Source: Bacillus proteolyticus (lineage in GTDB: Bacteria > Bacillota > Bacilli > Bacillales > Bacillaceae_G). From it: a stretch of 64,000 nucleotides of DNA. The DNA lies in contig NZ_MACH01000142.1 in the NCBI RefSeq assembly GCF_001884065.1, forward strand, positions 62,001 through 126,000, written 5' to 3'. Under the pieces are notes generated by a model, which was given only the letters and a program-made list of their open reading frames with translations, had not been told where the DNA came from and did no database searches. Of this stretch, positions 9,880 to 18,088 are shown piece after piece (the first letter of the stretch is position 1; every line of letters starts with the position of its first letter). The position numbers were made by a program, and so were the translations under genes.

Positions 9880-10926
9880 TTACTCTAAATGCTGCTGCGT
9901 CACACAATGAATCATACCACCATACGCATACAATTCATTTACATAAACACCAACAACTCTTCTACCTGGAAATTGCCCTTCAATAATTTGAAGCCCTAAC
10001 TTATCATGTTCATCACCGTATATAGGAACCAATACAACTTCATTGCCAATATAAAAATTCAAATACGAACCTTTACAGTCTGCCTCTTTTACCACTTGTC
10101 TTGTTACAGGTACTGGGATGAGCTGAAATGGATTTCCATCTATATTTCTTGCTTGTCGCAATTCTTGATAATGTTTTTCTTGCGCCTCCAAAAGGTACGA
10201 CTCTCCTTCCTCAAAAGGATCATATTCATATAGAATCGTATTTTCATTTACAAAACGTGCTGCACCATCAATATGGTAATCCGTATCTTCATCATAATTA
10301 TCTTCTCCGCGAATACCAGTTATCCATATAAAATTCGTTACTCCCAAATACTTCGTTAATTCCATTTCAATCTCTTCCTGGCTTAGTGTAGGATTTCGAT
10401 TCTCATTTATAATAGAAGTTTTCGCTGCCATTAAGGTCCCGTTTCCGTTTACCTCAATTCCCCCGCCCTCTATACAGACACTAGATTCAACTTTTGGAAT
10501 GCTATACCTCTCACTTATTTTAGTTGGTATTATAGCATCGTTTTCATACGGATATTTATCCCCCCAACCATTAAATACCCAGTGTGTTAGGCGGAGATTT
10601 CCCTCTTTATCTTTCACAAAGATTGGTCCATTATCTCTGATCCAAACATCGTCAGTTTCCTGAACTAAGAAATCAATTTTATCCATATTTACTTTTTTTT
10701 CCATTAGATTTGATTGGACATGTACTTTCTCTTCCTCATCACATACAACAATATGCACATTTTCTCCGTAATGAAGCTCCTTTGCCATCGTTACCCAAAT
10801 ATCATCTAACTTAGCTCTGTAACCTTCACCTCTATGCGCTTTATCATGAGGCCATTGGAGCCATGTCCCCTCATGTTTCTCCCATTCTGCAGGCATATAA
10901 AACAAACTATTTTCTATATTTCTCAT
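9880..10926 (-). CDS. Agmatine deiminase / PAD-family protein (cytoplasmic)
   Basis: A 348-residue member of the peptidylarginine-deiminase-like family that hydrolyses a guanidino group to ureido plus ammonia; agmatine is the usual substrate of this length class. Visible motifs are WEKHEGTWLQWPHD (15-28), DDVWIRDNGPIF, FNGWG, the His motif DYHIDGAARF and the nucleophile Cys341 in GGMIHCVTQQ. No signal peptide, so it is cytosolic. No carbamoylputrescine amidase gene is adjacent, so agmatine catabolism to putrescine is not complete here. Its promoter has a MerR-type 19-bp spacer with a motif shared by two other genes of the cluster. Confidence 0.88.
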   Translation of the reverse strand: MRNIENSLFYMPAEWEKHEGTWLQWPHDKAHRGEGYRAKLDDIWVTMAKELHYGENVHIVVCDEEEKVHVQSNLMEKKVNMDKIDFLVQETDDVWIRDNGPIFVKDKEGNLRLTHWVFNGWGDKYPYENDAIIPTKISERYSIPKVESSVCIEGGGIEVNGNGTLMAAKTSIINENRNPTLSQEEIEMELTKYLGVTNFIWITGIRGEDNYDEDTDYHIDGAARFVNENTILYEYDPFEEGESYLLEAQEKHYQELRQARNIDGNPFQLIPVPVTRQVVKEADCKGSYLNFYIGNEVVLVPIYGDEHDKLGLQIIEGQFPGRRVVGVYVNELYAYGGMIHCVTQQHLE

Positions 10927-10957
10927 ACATGTTCACCCCTTCTCTGAATGTAAGTAC

Positions 10958-10988
10958 AGTCTATACTTTGACATCGTGTTAAGGTCAA
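10958..10988 (-). promoter_or_regulatory. MerR-type promoter/operator of the cytoplasmic deiminase
   Basis: On the minus strand -35 TTGACC (10983-10988) and -10 TAGACT (10958-10963) are separated by exactly 19 bases. The dyad TTGAC-N11-GTCAA fills the -35 and spacer. The 21-base block 10968-10988 is identical at 18 of 21 positions to the one before the amidohydrolase gene. An overlapping TATAGA box at 17-bp spacing is a possible alternative. Confidence 0.6.
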
Positions 10989-11033
10989 CAGAAATATATT
11001 CATTTACTTGTAGTAATTTTATAAAGCGATTCT

Positions 11034-12776
11034 TTATTTCTCCTTGTGATACACTATTTCTCCTTGTAAAACCGTCACTAAAACTTTCGCATTCGGAATC
11101 TTATCGGCACTCATTTTAGTAATATCTTCATTCAGTAATACCATATCAGCTGATTTCCCTACTTCAATCGAACCTGTAGTGTTATCAAGACCTAGCGCTT
11201 TAGCTGGCTTAATTGTATAGGCATCAATAGCTGCGTATACATCAGACAAGCCCTTTTCATCAATGCTTAATGCATTCGAAATCGTCACAAGTGGATTCAG
11301 TTCATTTACATCCCAATCACTACTAAGTGATACATTTGCACCTGTTTTCCAAATTTGTCCTAACGGCATAATTCGTTTCATTTGCTGGTCTGTAAAATAC
11401 GTACTTGCCCAGCTTTGTTTAGGATCTTCCGCAAAATCATGCCCTACTTGGAAATCAGCGCTAATACCTAATTTAGCAAAACGATCTATATCACTATCTT
11501 CTACCATTTCCACATGCGTAAGCGTATAAGGCTGATTCGCCCCTTCTTTTTTCGCTGCCTCAATCGCATTTAAACTCTCTCTTACTCCACCATCCCCAAT
11601 TGTATGAATGAGTGCACCGTAACCAATTTTATTAAGTTCCGTCAACCACCACTTCATTTTTTCTTCTGGAATATAGTTCAAACCATACGGCGTTCCTTGA
11701 AACCACTCAAATTTATATTTTTCAAGCGTTTTAGCTGTACTATTAATACTAATTCCATCACTATACATTTTCACTTGATTAATAAGCATGCGGGATGACA
11801 AATCATCACGTTTAATTTTCTTAAAATACTCCATTTGTTCTGCTTCATTTAAATTCGGATATACCCATGGACGAAGTACTACTCGCGTTGTTAACTTTTT
11901 TTCATCATGTACTTTATTCCAAACATCTAACCAGCCTCGTTTCCAATAAAGACGGCCATCACCAACTGTAGTTATACCATTCTTCGCAACTTCATCTAAA
12001 CCGTCTAACAAACCGTCATAATTCTTTTCAAAAAGTTTCGGCTGAGAATTCCATGCTTTTTCCATCACAATATCTCCAGCTGTATCATAAAGAATACCAA
12101 AAGCTTCTCTTGTCTCTGAATCCCGAATGATTCTTCCACCCTGCGGATCTTTCGTATCTTTATTTATCCCAGCTAACTCCAACGCTTTCGAGTTAACCCA
12201 TACAGAATGGGAGGTTCTTTCCATAATTAATACTGGATTATTAGGAAATAACTCATCAAGAACTTGTAATGGAGTTTGTTGTTCTGACTTTTCGTCCATA
12301 TCTTTTAACAGCTCTTCCAAACTAAATCCCGTTCCACTTATCCATTCGCCATCTTTCACATCTTTTTTACAAGCCTTTAAATACGAGCGTTGTTCTTGCA
12401 GGGAAGCATCTGGTGAGACACTACAATTCCCTGCTGCTGGTGATTTTGCTTCAAATATATGATTATGATTGTCCACAAAACCAGGGAGGATAAAACGTCC
12501 TTGTAAATCCACCACTTTCGTATCTTCATTTATAAATCCCTCTACATCCTTGTTTGAACCAACAAATGTAATTTTCCCCTCTTTAACGGCTACAGCCTCT
12601 ACGATGTCTTGCTTTCCGTTTGAAGTATAGATTGTACCATTTTTAAACACTATATTTTTAGGTAACTGATTAGGTAAAACAGCGCTACCACTCTCACCTT
12701 CTCCTACTCCAGAAGTACATGCCGAAATCCATACCATACTTAGAATCAGACAAATAATCATGATTGTTCTTCTCAT
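11034..12776 (-). CDS. Lipoprotein amidohydrolase (YtcJ-like metal-dependent hydrolase)
   Basis: A 580-residue protein. The first 20 residues form a lipoprotein signal ending in WISAC, so the enzyme should sit on the outer face of the membrane. The rest is an amidohydrolase_3 (YtcJ-like) TIM barrel: FILPGFVDNHNHIFEA carries the metal-binding HNH, THVEMVEDSD and SLSSDWDVNELNP follow, and the C-terminal composite domain ends in KSADMVLLNEDI. It should hydrolyse an amide or carbamoyl bond in a small molecule. The start at 12776 has AAGGAG seven bases upstream. It is controlled by a MerR-type promoter and lies just downstream of the MerR gene. Confidence 0.85.
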   Translation of the reverse strand: MRRTIMIICLILSMVWISACTSGVGEGESGSAVLPNQLPKNIVFKNGTIYTSNGKQDIVEAVAVKEGKITFVGSNKDVEGFINEDTKVVDLQGRFILPGFVDNHNHIFEAKSPAAGNCSVSPDASLQEQRSYLKACKKDVKDGEWISGTGFSLEELLKDMDEKSEQQTPLQVLDELFPNNPVLIMERTSHSVWVNSKALELAGINKDTKDPQGGRIIRDSETREAFGILYDTAGDIVMEKAWNSQPKLFEKNYDGLLDGLDEVAKNGITTVGDGRLYWKRGWLDVWNKVHDEKKLTTRVVLRPWVYPNLNEAEQMEYFKKIKRDDLSSRMLINQVKMYSDGISINSTAKTLEKYKFEWFQGTPYGLNYIPEEKMKWWLTELNKIGYGALIHTIGDGGVRESLNAIEAAKKEGANQPYTLTHVEMVEDSDIDRFAKLGISADFQVGHDFAEDPKQSWASTYFTDQQMKRIMPLGQIWKTGANVSLSSDWDVNELNPLVTISNALSIDEKGLSDVYAAIDAYTIKPAKALGLDNTTGSIEVGKSADMVLLNEDITKMSADKIPNAKVLVTVLQGEIVYHKEK

Positions 12777-12817
12777 ATTCTCTCTCCTTTTTATTATGAT
12801 AAATTGCTTTCGTACAT

Positions 12818-12858
12818 AGAATAAGGATTGACATAATGTTAATGTCAATCCTTATTCT
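12818..12858 (-). promoter_or_regulatory. MerR-type promoter/operator of the amidohydrolase, inside a 17-bp inverted repeat
   Basis: Perfect 17-bp arms AGAATAAGGATTGACAT and ATGTCAATCCTTATTCT with a 7-nt loop. On the minus strand -35 TTGACA (12843-12848) and -10 TATTCT (12818-12823) are 19 bases apart, the elongated spacing of MerR-activated promoters. The repeat reaches the first base of the MerR stop codon. No T-run follows leftward, so it is an operator rather than a terminator. Confidence 0.7.
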
Positions 12859-13679
12859 CATTCTATTTTCGTAACTAAAAAACAAATTTGTGTCACATAC
12901 TCTTCTGCTAAACAATCACATTCAGGTCCCTTTATATAAACTTCATATGGATGACCATCTATTTTATAACCGTTCTTTTCCACCCACTCTTCTAATGCCA
13001 TATAGGCATAACCTATATAGTCATAGCTACCATAATGCATAGTAGTAACAATTTGATGTTGATGTATCTTTTTTATTTCGTATCCTTGTAATCCATCTTT
13101 ATCGTCACTATCCATAACTGGAATTCTTAATTCAAGATCACTGTGACCCGGCATAAACTCTTCATCATAAAAAACAGTAGAAGGAGAGCCTACTATTTGC
13201 AAACTATTTTTTTGTACTTCTTCATATAAGTCATAAAAATAATCATCCATATGATCTATATCTATTTGTAACCTTTGAGCAATTACTGTTATTTCATTTC
13301 TCGTTCCATTTAATATATCGTAATTTCTATGGCGAGCAATATTTAAAGCATGATTCATATTGACCATTTCATTCATTTCAGAAATAACCTGTAAATTTTG
13401 TTTCACCTCATGAGACAACTCTATAATTTGCGCTTGCATATGGTGAATAAATGAATCTTGATCTGATGACTGCAGAATTACTTTAATTTTCGGCAAAGGA
13501 AACTTGTACTCTCTGAGCTTTTTAATTTTCAGTGCTATTTCTAGCTGCCCTTGCTCATAAAATCTATATCCATTTACCGGATTCACATATGCCGGTTTCA
13601 ATATTTCCTCTTTATCATAATGTCTTAGCATCCGTGTACTCATTTTACAAATCCGAGAAAATTCAGTAATTGTATACAT
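12858..13679 (-). CDS. MerR family regulator with GyrI-like effector domain
   Basis: A 273-residue regulator. Residues 1-70 are the MerR winged helix (MYTITEFSRICKMSTRMLRH, then NPVNGYRFYEQGQL), followed by a dimerisation coiled coil. The C-terminal half is a GyrI-like small-molecule pocket with the typical VYIKGPE end motif. Related proteins BmrR and BltR sense lipophilic or cationic compounds. The start at 13679 has AAGGGG seven bases upstream; the in-frame ATG two codons earlier would be only one base from it. It follows the neighbouring deiminase gene by 41 bases and very likely activates the three 19-bp-spacer promoters in the cluster. Confidence 0.88.
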   Translation of the reverse strand: MYTITEFSRICKMSTRMLRHYDKEEILKPAYVNPVNGYRFYEQGQLEIALKIKKLREYKFPLPKIKVILQSSDQDSFIHHMQAQIIELSHEVKQNLQVISEMNEMVNMNHALNIARHRNYDILNGTRNEITVIAQRLQIDIDHMDDYFYDLYEEVQKNSLQIVGSPSTVFYDEEFMPGHSDLELRIPVMDSDDKDGLQGYEIKKIHQHQIVTTMHYGSYDYIGYAYMALEEWVEKNGYKIDGHPYEVYIKGPECDCLAEEYVTQICFLVTKIE

Positions 13680-13720
13680 ATACATACCCCTTGAGTATAT
13701 TTCTTTTTTAAATTTATTTA

Positions 13721-14698
13721 CTAAAACCAATCAAAAAACTTTTTAATTGAAGAAACTTCATTCTGATTACTCAATCCTTTCATTTTTGAAGGTAACAAAT
13801 GACTCGGACAATACCACGTTAAACAATTCATTGCGCCTCCCATAGTCGAAATGTCTCCTACATGAATTTGAATAACTTGTTTCTCTGTATGCTGTTGAAT
13901 ATATCGTAAAACTTCCCCGTCTTTTGCTAATCCAAACTTAGGAACATAAAGGGCATCACATGTTTCTAACATATTTATATATAAACCTTTTGCCGATGCT
14001 ATTTCTTGATCATATTGTCCTTTCTCTGTATATGAGGAAGGAACAACGATAAATTCAGCTTCTGGCATTTGCTCTTGAATAATCTCTTGCACATGATATC
14101 TAAATTCATTATCACCTAGAAAATCACTAATAAACATTGTGTGTTCATCAATAAATTTAACCATTCCGTCCGCGTGCGCAAGTACATCTCCTTCTTCAGC
14201 AGGAATAATAATAACCCGGCTCACATCTAAGTCCCACTCTAATTGCTCAATTATTTCCTCTTCCGTCCAATCATCGTTGTCATCAAATATGCGTTCTGTT
14301 AATATAACAGTATCTTTTTTATTCCAAATAAGATTGCCACCATCCAATATTAATGGTGATTTCACATACTCAAAGTCATTTTTCTTCAACCATTTATTAA
14401 ATTGTTGATCTAAATATCGTCCCTGATCCTCTGGTAAATAATTTGGGTAATATTTAAATTTAACAAGATGATTCGTTACAACTGGCGCAACATCTCTTAA
14501 CCAAATATCATCATACTCAAAGAAGTTTGTATGAAAGTCTTGCTCTTCAACAGATAAAGATATAAGTTGATCCGCAATTGATTTCTTTTCATTTAAACAT
14601 TCATTAAAGTAAATCAAGTCTTCATAAAATGGTTGATAATATTCATTCGATTCGTCTGGTATTGCAGTAAAAATAATGCCATTATGTTTTTGTTCCAT
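13721..14698 (-). CDS. Divergent PAD/agmatine-deiminase-family protein
   Basis: A 325-residue member of the same superfamily as the proteins at 9880 and 16629 but strongly diverged. It keeps DDIWLRDVAP, LDGGNLIWN, the His in DVLAHADGMVKF and the nucleophile Cys292 in GGAMNCLTWY. It lacks the WEKHEGTWLQWP start and the NENRNP segment of agmatine deiminases, so its guanidino substrate is probably different. No signal peptide. It is the first gene of a likely operon with the MerR regulator. Upstream 14699-14929 is AT-rich with no gene; I could not find a convincing MerR-type promoter there. Confidence 0.8.
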   Translation of the reverse strand: MEQKHNGIIFTAIPDESNEYYQPFYEDLIYFNECLNEKKSIADQLISLSVEEQDFHTNFFEYDDIWLRDVAPVVTNHLVKFKYYPNYLPEDQGRYLDQQFNKWLKKNDFEYVKSPLILDGGNLIWNKKDTVILTERIFDDNDDWTEEEIIEQLEWDLDVSRVIIIPAEEGDVLAHADGMVKFIDEHTMFISDFLGDNEFRYHVQEIIQEQMPEAEFIVVPSSYTEKGQYDQEIASAKGLYINMLETCDALYVPKFGLAKDGEVLRYIQQHTEKQVIQIHVGDISTMGGAMNCLTWYCPSHLLPSKMKGLSNQNEVSSIKKFFDWF

Positions 14699-14929
14699 AT
14701 TATTTACCTCGCTTTTTAATAGTAGTTACATAACTGATTTTACAAAGCCAACTATTCCTCAATTCATGTCTTTTTTCATTACAACTCATGCAACATGTAC
14801 ATTTCATGAATGGATTATAGCATGGAGAAATATTATATATTTATATAAAAAATATAAAGCTGACGTTAAGCCTTAAATTGACTCTTGACAAGTTTTTTAA
14901 ATACCATATTTTAAAACAACAATAAATGA

Positions 14930-15862
14930 TTAAATGATTTTTTTATCACGATTCAAACCCATTACTTCTAATAGATCGTTTTGATTATATAAATTCACTA
15001 AATGCATTTCTACTCCTATACAAATTCCTTCTAGCGGAAGATCATTTGGATCCTGACCAAAGGGATCTTCAATTTCAACCCCTATTGCTTCAATACCTAT
15101 GAATGCAAAACTTATAAACGTAGTCGCAAGTACTGTAAACCATCCGAGACTATCAACAAGACCAATCGGTAAAGTCGCACAAAATATAATCAATAAAATT
15201 TTTATATGAGCAAAATATGCAAAAGGAATAGGTGTTGTTTTGATACGATCACATCCACCCACAGATGTAAGTAACGTATTCAAATCCGTTTCCATACTAA
15301 TTATCGCATTTGGATGAATTTGCCCCGTTTTCAAACCTTTTGATAGTATAGTTTTCAACATAAAAACTATACTAATCGGTAAATGATTGGACTCAACCAA
15401 AAATGCTTTTTCCTTCTCAGAACAGACAGCAAGCAATGATTTCACTTCAGATAAATCTTTTTCCTCCCTCAAGTGCCCTTTCGCTAACTTTGGAAATGCA
15501 ATTAATAAATGTAAAAATTTTATTTTTTCCTGCTCCATACTCTTCCCTTTAGAATCCCAATGACACAAAAAACTAATTGCTAAATTTCTAGTACAAGCAC
15601 CAATCGTGCCAAATAGCTTTCTACCTTCCCAGTACCGATCATAGGCAGTATTCGTACGAAACACTAATAGTAATCCTAAAGCTCCTCCGACGATTACCCA
15701 AGGAGTCTGATTTATATTTATTTCTGCATAGTAATAATTAATCACAGCTACTATCGTTGAAATACACGTATATAATACGATTTGTGGGAAAATATCTCTT
15801 ATAATTGTCCCTTTTAATGTAAATATTTGATGTAAACTATTTTGATTATTGTAATGAACCAT
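14930..15862 (-). CDS. Bestrophin-like (UPF0187 / YneE) membrane channel protein
   Basis: A 310-residue membrane protein of the bacterial bestrophin family. Visible elements are an N-terminal hydrophobic pair of segments (IRDIFPQIVLYTCISTIVAV and TPWVIVGGALGLLLVFR), the conserved NTAYDRYWEGRKL motif, and a C-terminal segment with GIEAIGVEIEDPFGQDPNDLP. Family members form pentameric ion channels, usually cation-selective in bacteria. It is transcribed in the same direction as the deiminase genes, but the gaps on both sides suggest its own unit. Confidence 0.88.
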   Translation of the reverse strand: MVHYNNQNSLHQIFTLKGTIIRDIFPQIVLYTCISTIVAVINYYYAEININQTPWVIVGGALGLLLVFRTNTAYDRYWEGRKLFGTIGACTRNLAISFLCHWDSKGKSMEQEKIKFLHLLIAFPKLAKGHLREEKDLSEVKSLLAVCSEKEKAFLVESNHLPISIVFMLKTILSKGLKTGQIHPNAIISMETDLNTLLTSVGGCDRIKTTPIPFAYFAHIKILLIIFCATLPIGLVDSLGWFTVLATTFISFAFIGIEAIGVEIEDPFGQDPNDLPLEGICIGVEMHLVNLYNQNDLLEVMGLNRDKKII

Positions 15863-16038
15863 ATTTACAAAAACCTCTTTCTCTATTAACCTTTTATTCT
15901 TTTAAATCATGAAAGTATACAATTAAATAATAGACTCATAAACCCTATCATTATGAGGCTGGTTAAGATTATTTCTTTCAATACTGTTACTCCTTTTTTC
16001 AAAAAGATAAAATACCTTATTTATTCAACAACAAATCT

Positions 16039-16458
16039 TCACTCTTCTAAATCACGACGCATTATTTTAGAATTTGCAATGAATAAAGCACTAATTAATA
16101 CAAGAATCGCGCAAGCATATAACAATGAATCCATTGGACTATCATGGTCTATAATAATTAGACGAACAATAGCCGTAATACCTATATATATAAAATAACG
16201 TAATGGAAAATGAAAGTTCATTTGAAAATACTTTATAATCATTACGATGAATTCAAAATATAAAAAGAATACGACGATACTATCAATCAAATGATAACTA
16301 GATTCCTCACTATTTAATTTAAGTTCTTGTATAAATTGAATAACTTCTTTCATAAGAAACACACTTAAAACCATTCCCAAACAGATCAAAGCAACATTTA
16401 AAATGTACTGTAGAACGATAGGGAACAACGAAAAAACTCTTTTTATATTCTTTAACAC
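16039..16458 (-). CDS. psiE: PsiE-family membrane protein
   Basis: A 139-residue protein with four hydrophobic segments (about 15-37, 60-80, 86-103 and 110-128) and the PsiE pattern [19 protein letters not shown] plus [16 protein letters not shown]. PsiE genes were named for phosphate-starvation induction in E. coli; the molecular role is unknown. No Pho box was identified here. It lies between the bestrophin-like gene and the lipoprotein deiminase. Confidence 0.85.
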   Translation of the reverse strand: MLKNIKRVFSLFPIVLQYILNVALICLGMVLSVFLMKEVIQFIQELKLNSEESSYHLIDSIVVFFLYFEFIVMIIKYFQMNFHFPLRYFIYIGITAIVRLIIIDHDSPMDSLLYACAILVLISALFIANSKIMRRDLEE

Positions 16459-16560
16459 AAATATTTTTCTCCTTTTCCATATAAAACAATAATGACAATA
16501 TATTTAATTATCATTACATCAAAATTATACATTTTATTCTTATTACAGATGTTAAAACAA

Positions 16561-16598
16561 GACAAAATAAGTAAAAATAGCATTTCACCTATTTTGTC
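16561..16598 (-). terminator. Possible terminator after the lipoprotein deiminase
   Basis: Arms GACAAAATA and TATTTTGTC with a second weaker pairing inside. AT-rich and followed leftward by TTGTTTTAA, so only moderately convincing. It lies 30 bases past the deiminase stop. Confidence 0.35.
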
Positions 16599-16628
16599 TA
16601 TAAAGCAACATAACGAAACTATAATCGA

Positions 16629-17786
16629 TTACTTCAATTGAATCGGTTGTTGCTGTGTAACACAATGAATCATTCCGCCATTTTTATAAAGCTCTCTCAC
16701 ATCAATACCGACTACTTTACGATCTGGGTATAACTTCTGAATCGTATCGTTTGCGATTTTGTCATTTGGGTCATTATAGTTAGGCACCAATACAACTTTA
16801 TTCCCAATATAATAATTGATATACGATCCCTTATAATCGAGAGTTTTTCCACCTTCTAAAGTAACTTTATCTTTACTAAGCGGTAAGTATTCATATTTAT
16901 ATTTCTTTCCTGAAGCATTTTTTGCATCTAACAATTTATCCATATCTTTGTTTGACAAGCCCCATTCAGCCAAGTCATCTTCTTTCATCGTTACAATGGT
17001 AGATTTATCATGGAATTTAGCAAATCCATCAATATGAAAATCCGTAATATCTAAATTAGGCACTCCATCTAACCAAATAAAGTTTGTCACCCCAAGGTCA
17101 CTTATATATTTTTCAATTTCCTTTTCTGATAAATCAGGATTTCTATTTTTATTCGTTACTGCACTTCGAGTTAATAAAGCAGTCCCATTGCTGTCTAATT
17201 CAATTGCGCCACCTTCAAGGACGAATTCCCCCCAATCAATTCTTTCAATCCCTAATTGTTTACTAACATTCTCCCGTACACGGGCATCATTTTTATAAGG
17301 AGTTTTCTTCCCCCAACCATTAAATGCTGGATCTAATATTTTTAGATTTTTATTATTGTCATAAACAAAAATTGGTCCACTATCTCTTGCCCAAACATCA
17401 TCAGTAGGCGCTATAAAGAAATCAATCTTCTCCATATTTAGCCCTTCATCTGTTAGAAGCTTATTAATTCGCTCTTTTTCTTCCTGATCATATGCAACAA
17501 TGTGGACTTTTTCACCCTCAGTTAAAGTACTTGCCATCTTAACCCAAATAGGTTCAACTTCTTGTTTATACTCTTGACCGTATGTGTATTCATGTGGCCA
17601 TTGTAGCCATGTACCTTCATGTTTATCTTTTTCATCCGGCATCGTATATTTCCCAACGTTTTTCTGTACCTCTACTTTTTCACCCTCTTTCCCTTTAGCA
17701 TTTTCATTATTCCCTTCAAAAGAACATCCACTAATAATCGCTGTAGATAATGTAGCTATTAAACAAAACTTTACTACTTTTTTCAT
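16629..17786 (-). CDS. Lipoprotein agmatine-deiminase-family protein (exported)
   Basis: A 385-residue protein. The signal KKVVKFCLIATLSTAIISGC gives a lipidated Cys at about 22, followed by a charged linker and a complete agmatine-deiminase-like domain: DKHEGTWLQWPHE, DDVWARDSGPIF, FNGWG, ITDFHIDGFAKF and the nucleophile Cys375 in GGMIHCVTQQ. It closely resembles the cytoplasmic paralogue at 9880 but is exported, which is unusual for this enzyme. It should convert guanidino compounds to ureido compounds outside the membrane. The start is fixed by AGGAGG eight bases upstream. It has a MerR-type promoter. Confidence 0.88.
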   Translation of the reverse strand: MKKVVKFCLIATLSTAIISGCSFEGNNENAKGKEGEKVEVQKNVGKYTMPDEKDKHEGTWLQWPHEYTYGQEYKQEVEPIWVKMASTLTEGEKVHIVAYDQEEKERINKLLTDEGLNMEKIDFFIAPTDDVWARDSGPIFVYDNNKNLKILDPAFNGWGKKTPYKNDARVRENVSKQLGIERIDWGEFVLEGGAIELDSNGTALLTRSAVTNKNRNPDLSEKEIEKYISDLGVTNFIWLDGVPNLDITDFHIDGFAKFHDKSTIVTMKEDDLAEWGLSNKDMDKLLDAKNASGKKYKYEYLPLSKDKVTLEGGKTLDYKGSYINYYIGNKVVLVPNYNDPNDKIANDTIQKLYPDRKVVGIDVRELYKNGGMIHCVTQQQPIQLK

Positions 17787-17815
17787 TTTTTCAACCTCCT
17801 GTTCGTGTCTCCAAT

Positions 17816-17846
17816 AATGTAAAGCTTCACATAGTGTGAAGCTCAA
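17816..17846 (-). promoter_or_regulatory. MerR-type promoter/operator of the lipoprotein deiminase
   Basis: On the minus strand -35 TTGAGC (17841-17846) and -10 TACATT (17816-17821) are 19 bases apart. The spacer holds a perfect dyad with 9-bp arms AGCTTCACA/TGTGAAGCT around a 3-base centre (17823-17843). Aligned at the -35, its first 21 bases match the operator at 10968-10988 at 17 positions. Confidence 0.65.
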
Positions 17847-18043
17847 GCTTTTTCATCAATGTAAAAATTACCAATTATTCTTCCGCATGATAAATTACAT
17901 AATTTCAATACAAATAGATGACATTCACAAAACAAATCCCCTATATTTAACATTAATATCATTTAACTTCCTTCATAAATTTATTCTAATATTAATCCCC
18001 TCTCATACATGCTTGTTCACTAAATAAAACATTATTAAATAAA

Positions 18044-18081
18044 AAAATCGGTATTGATAATTACATATCAATACCGATTTT
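18044..18081 (-). terminator. Terminator after the beta-lactamase-like gene
   Basis: Perfect 16-bp arms AAAATCGGTATTGATA and TATCAATACCGATTTT with a 6-nt loop. Read leftward the arm ends in TTTT and continues with TTT. The stretch 17847-18043 holds nothing else recognisable. Confidence 0.85.
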
Positions 18082-18088
18082 AAAATAA

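Noticed and set aside
12818-12858. Rho-independent terminator for merR
   Set aside because: The stem is long and perfect but no T-run follows in either direction, and promoter boxes with MerR spacing lie inside it.
14699-14929. A further MerR-type promoter before the divergent deiminase
   Set aside because: A weak dyad around GGCTTAACGTCAGC exists but no -35/-10 pair with 19-base spacing fits; not reported as a site.
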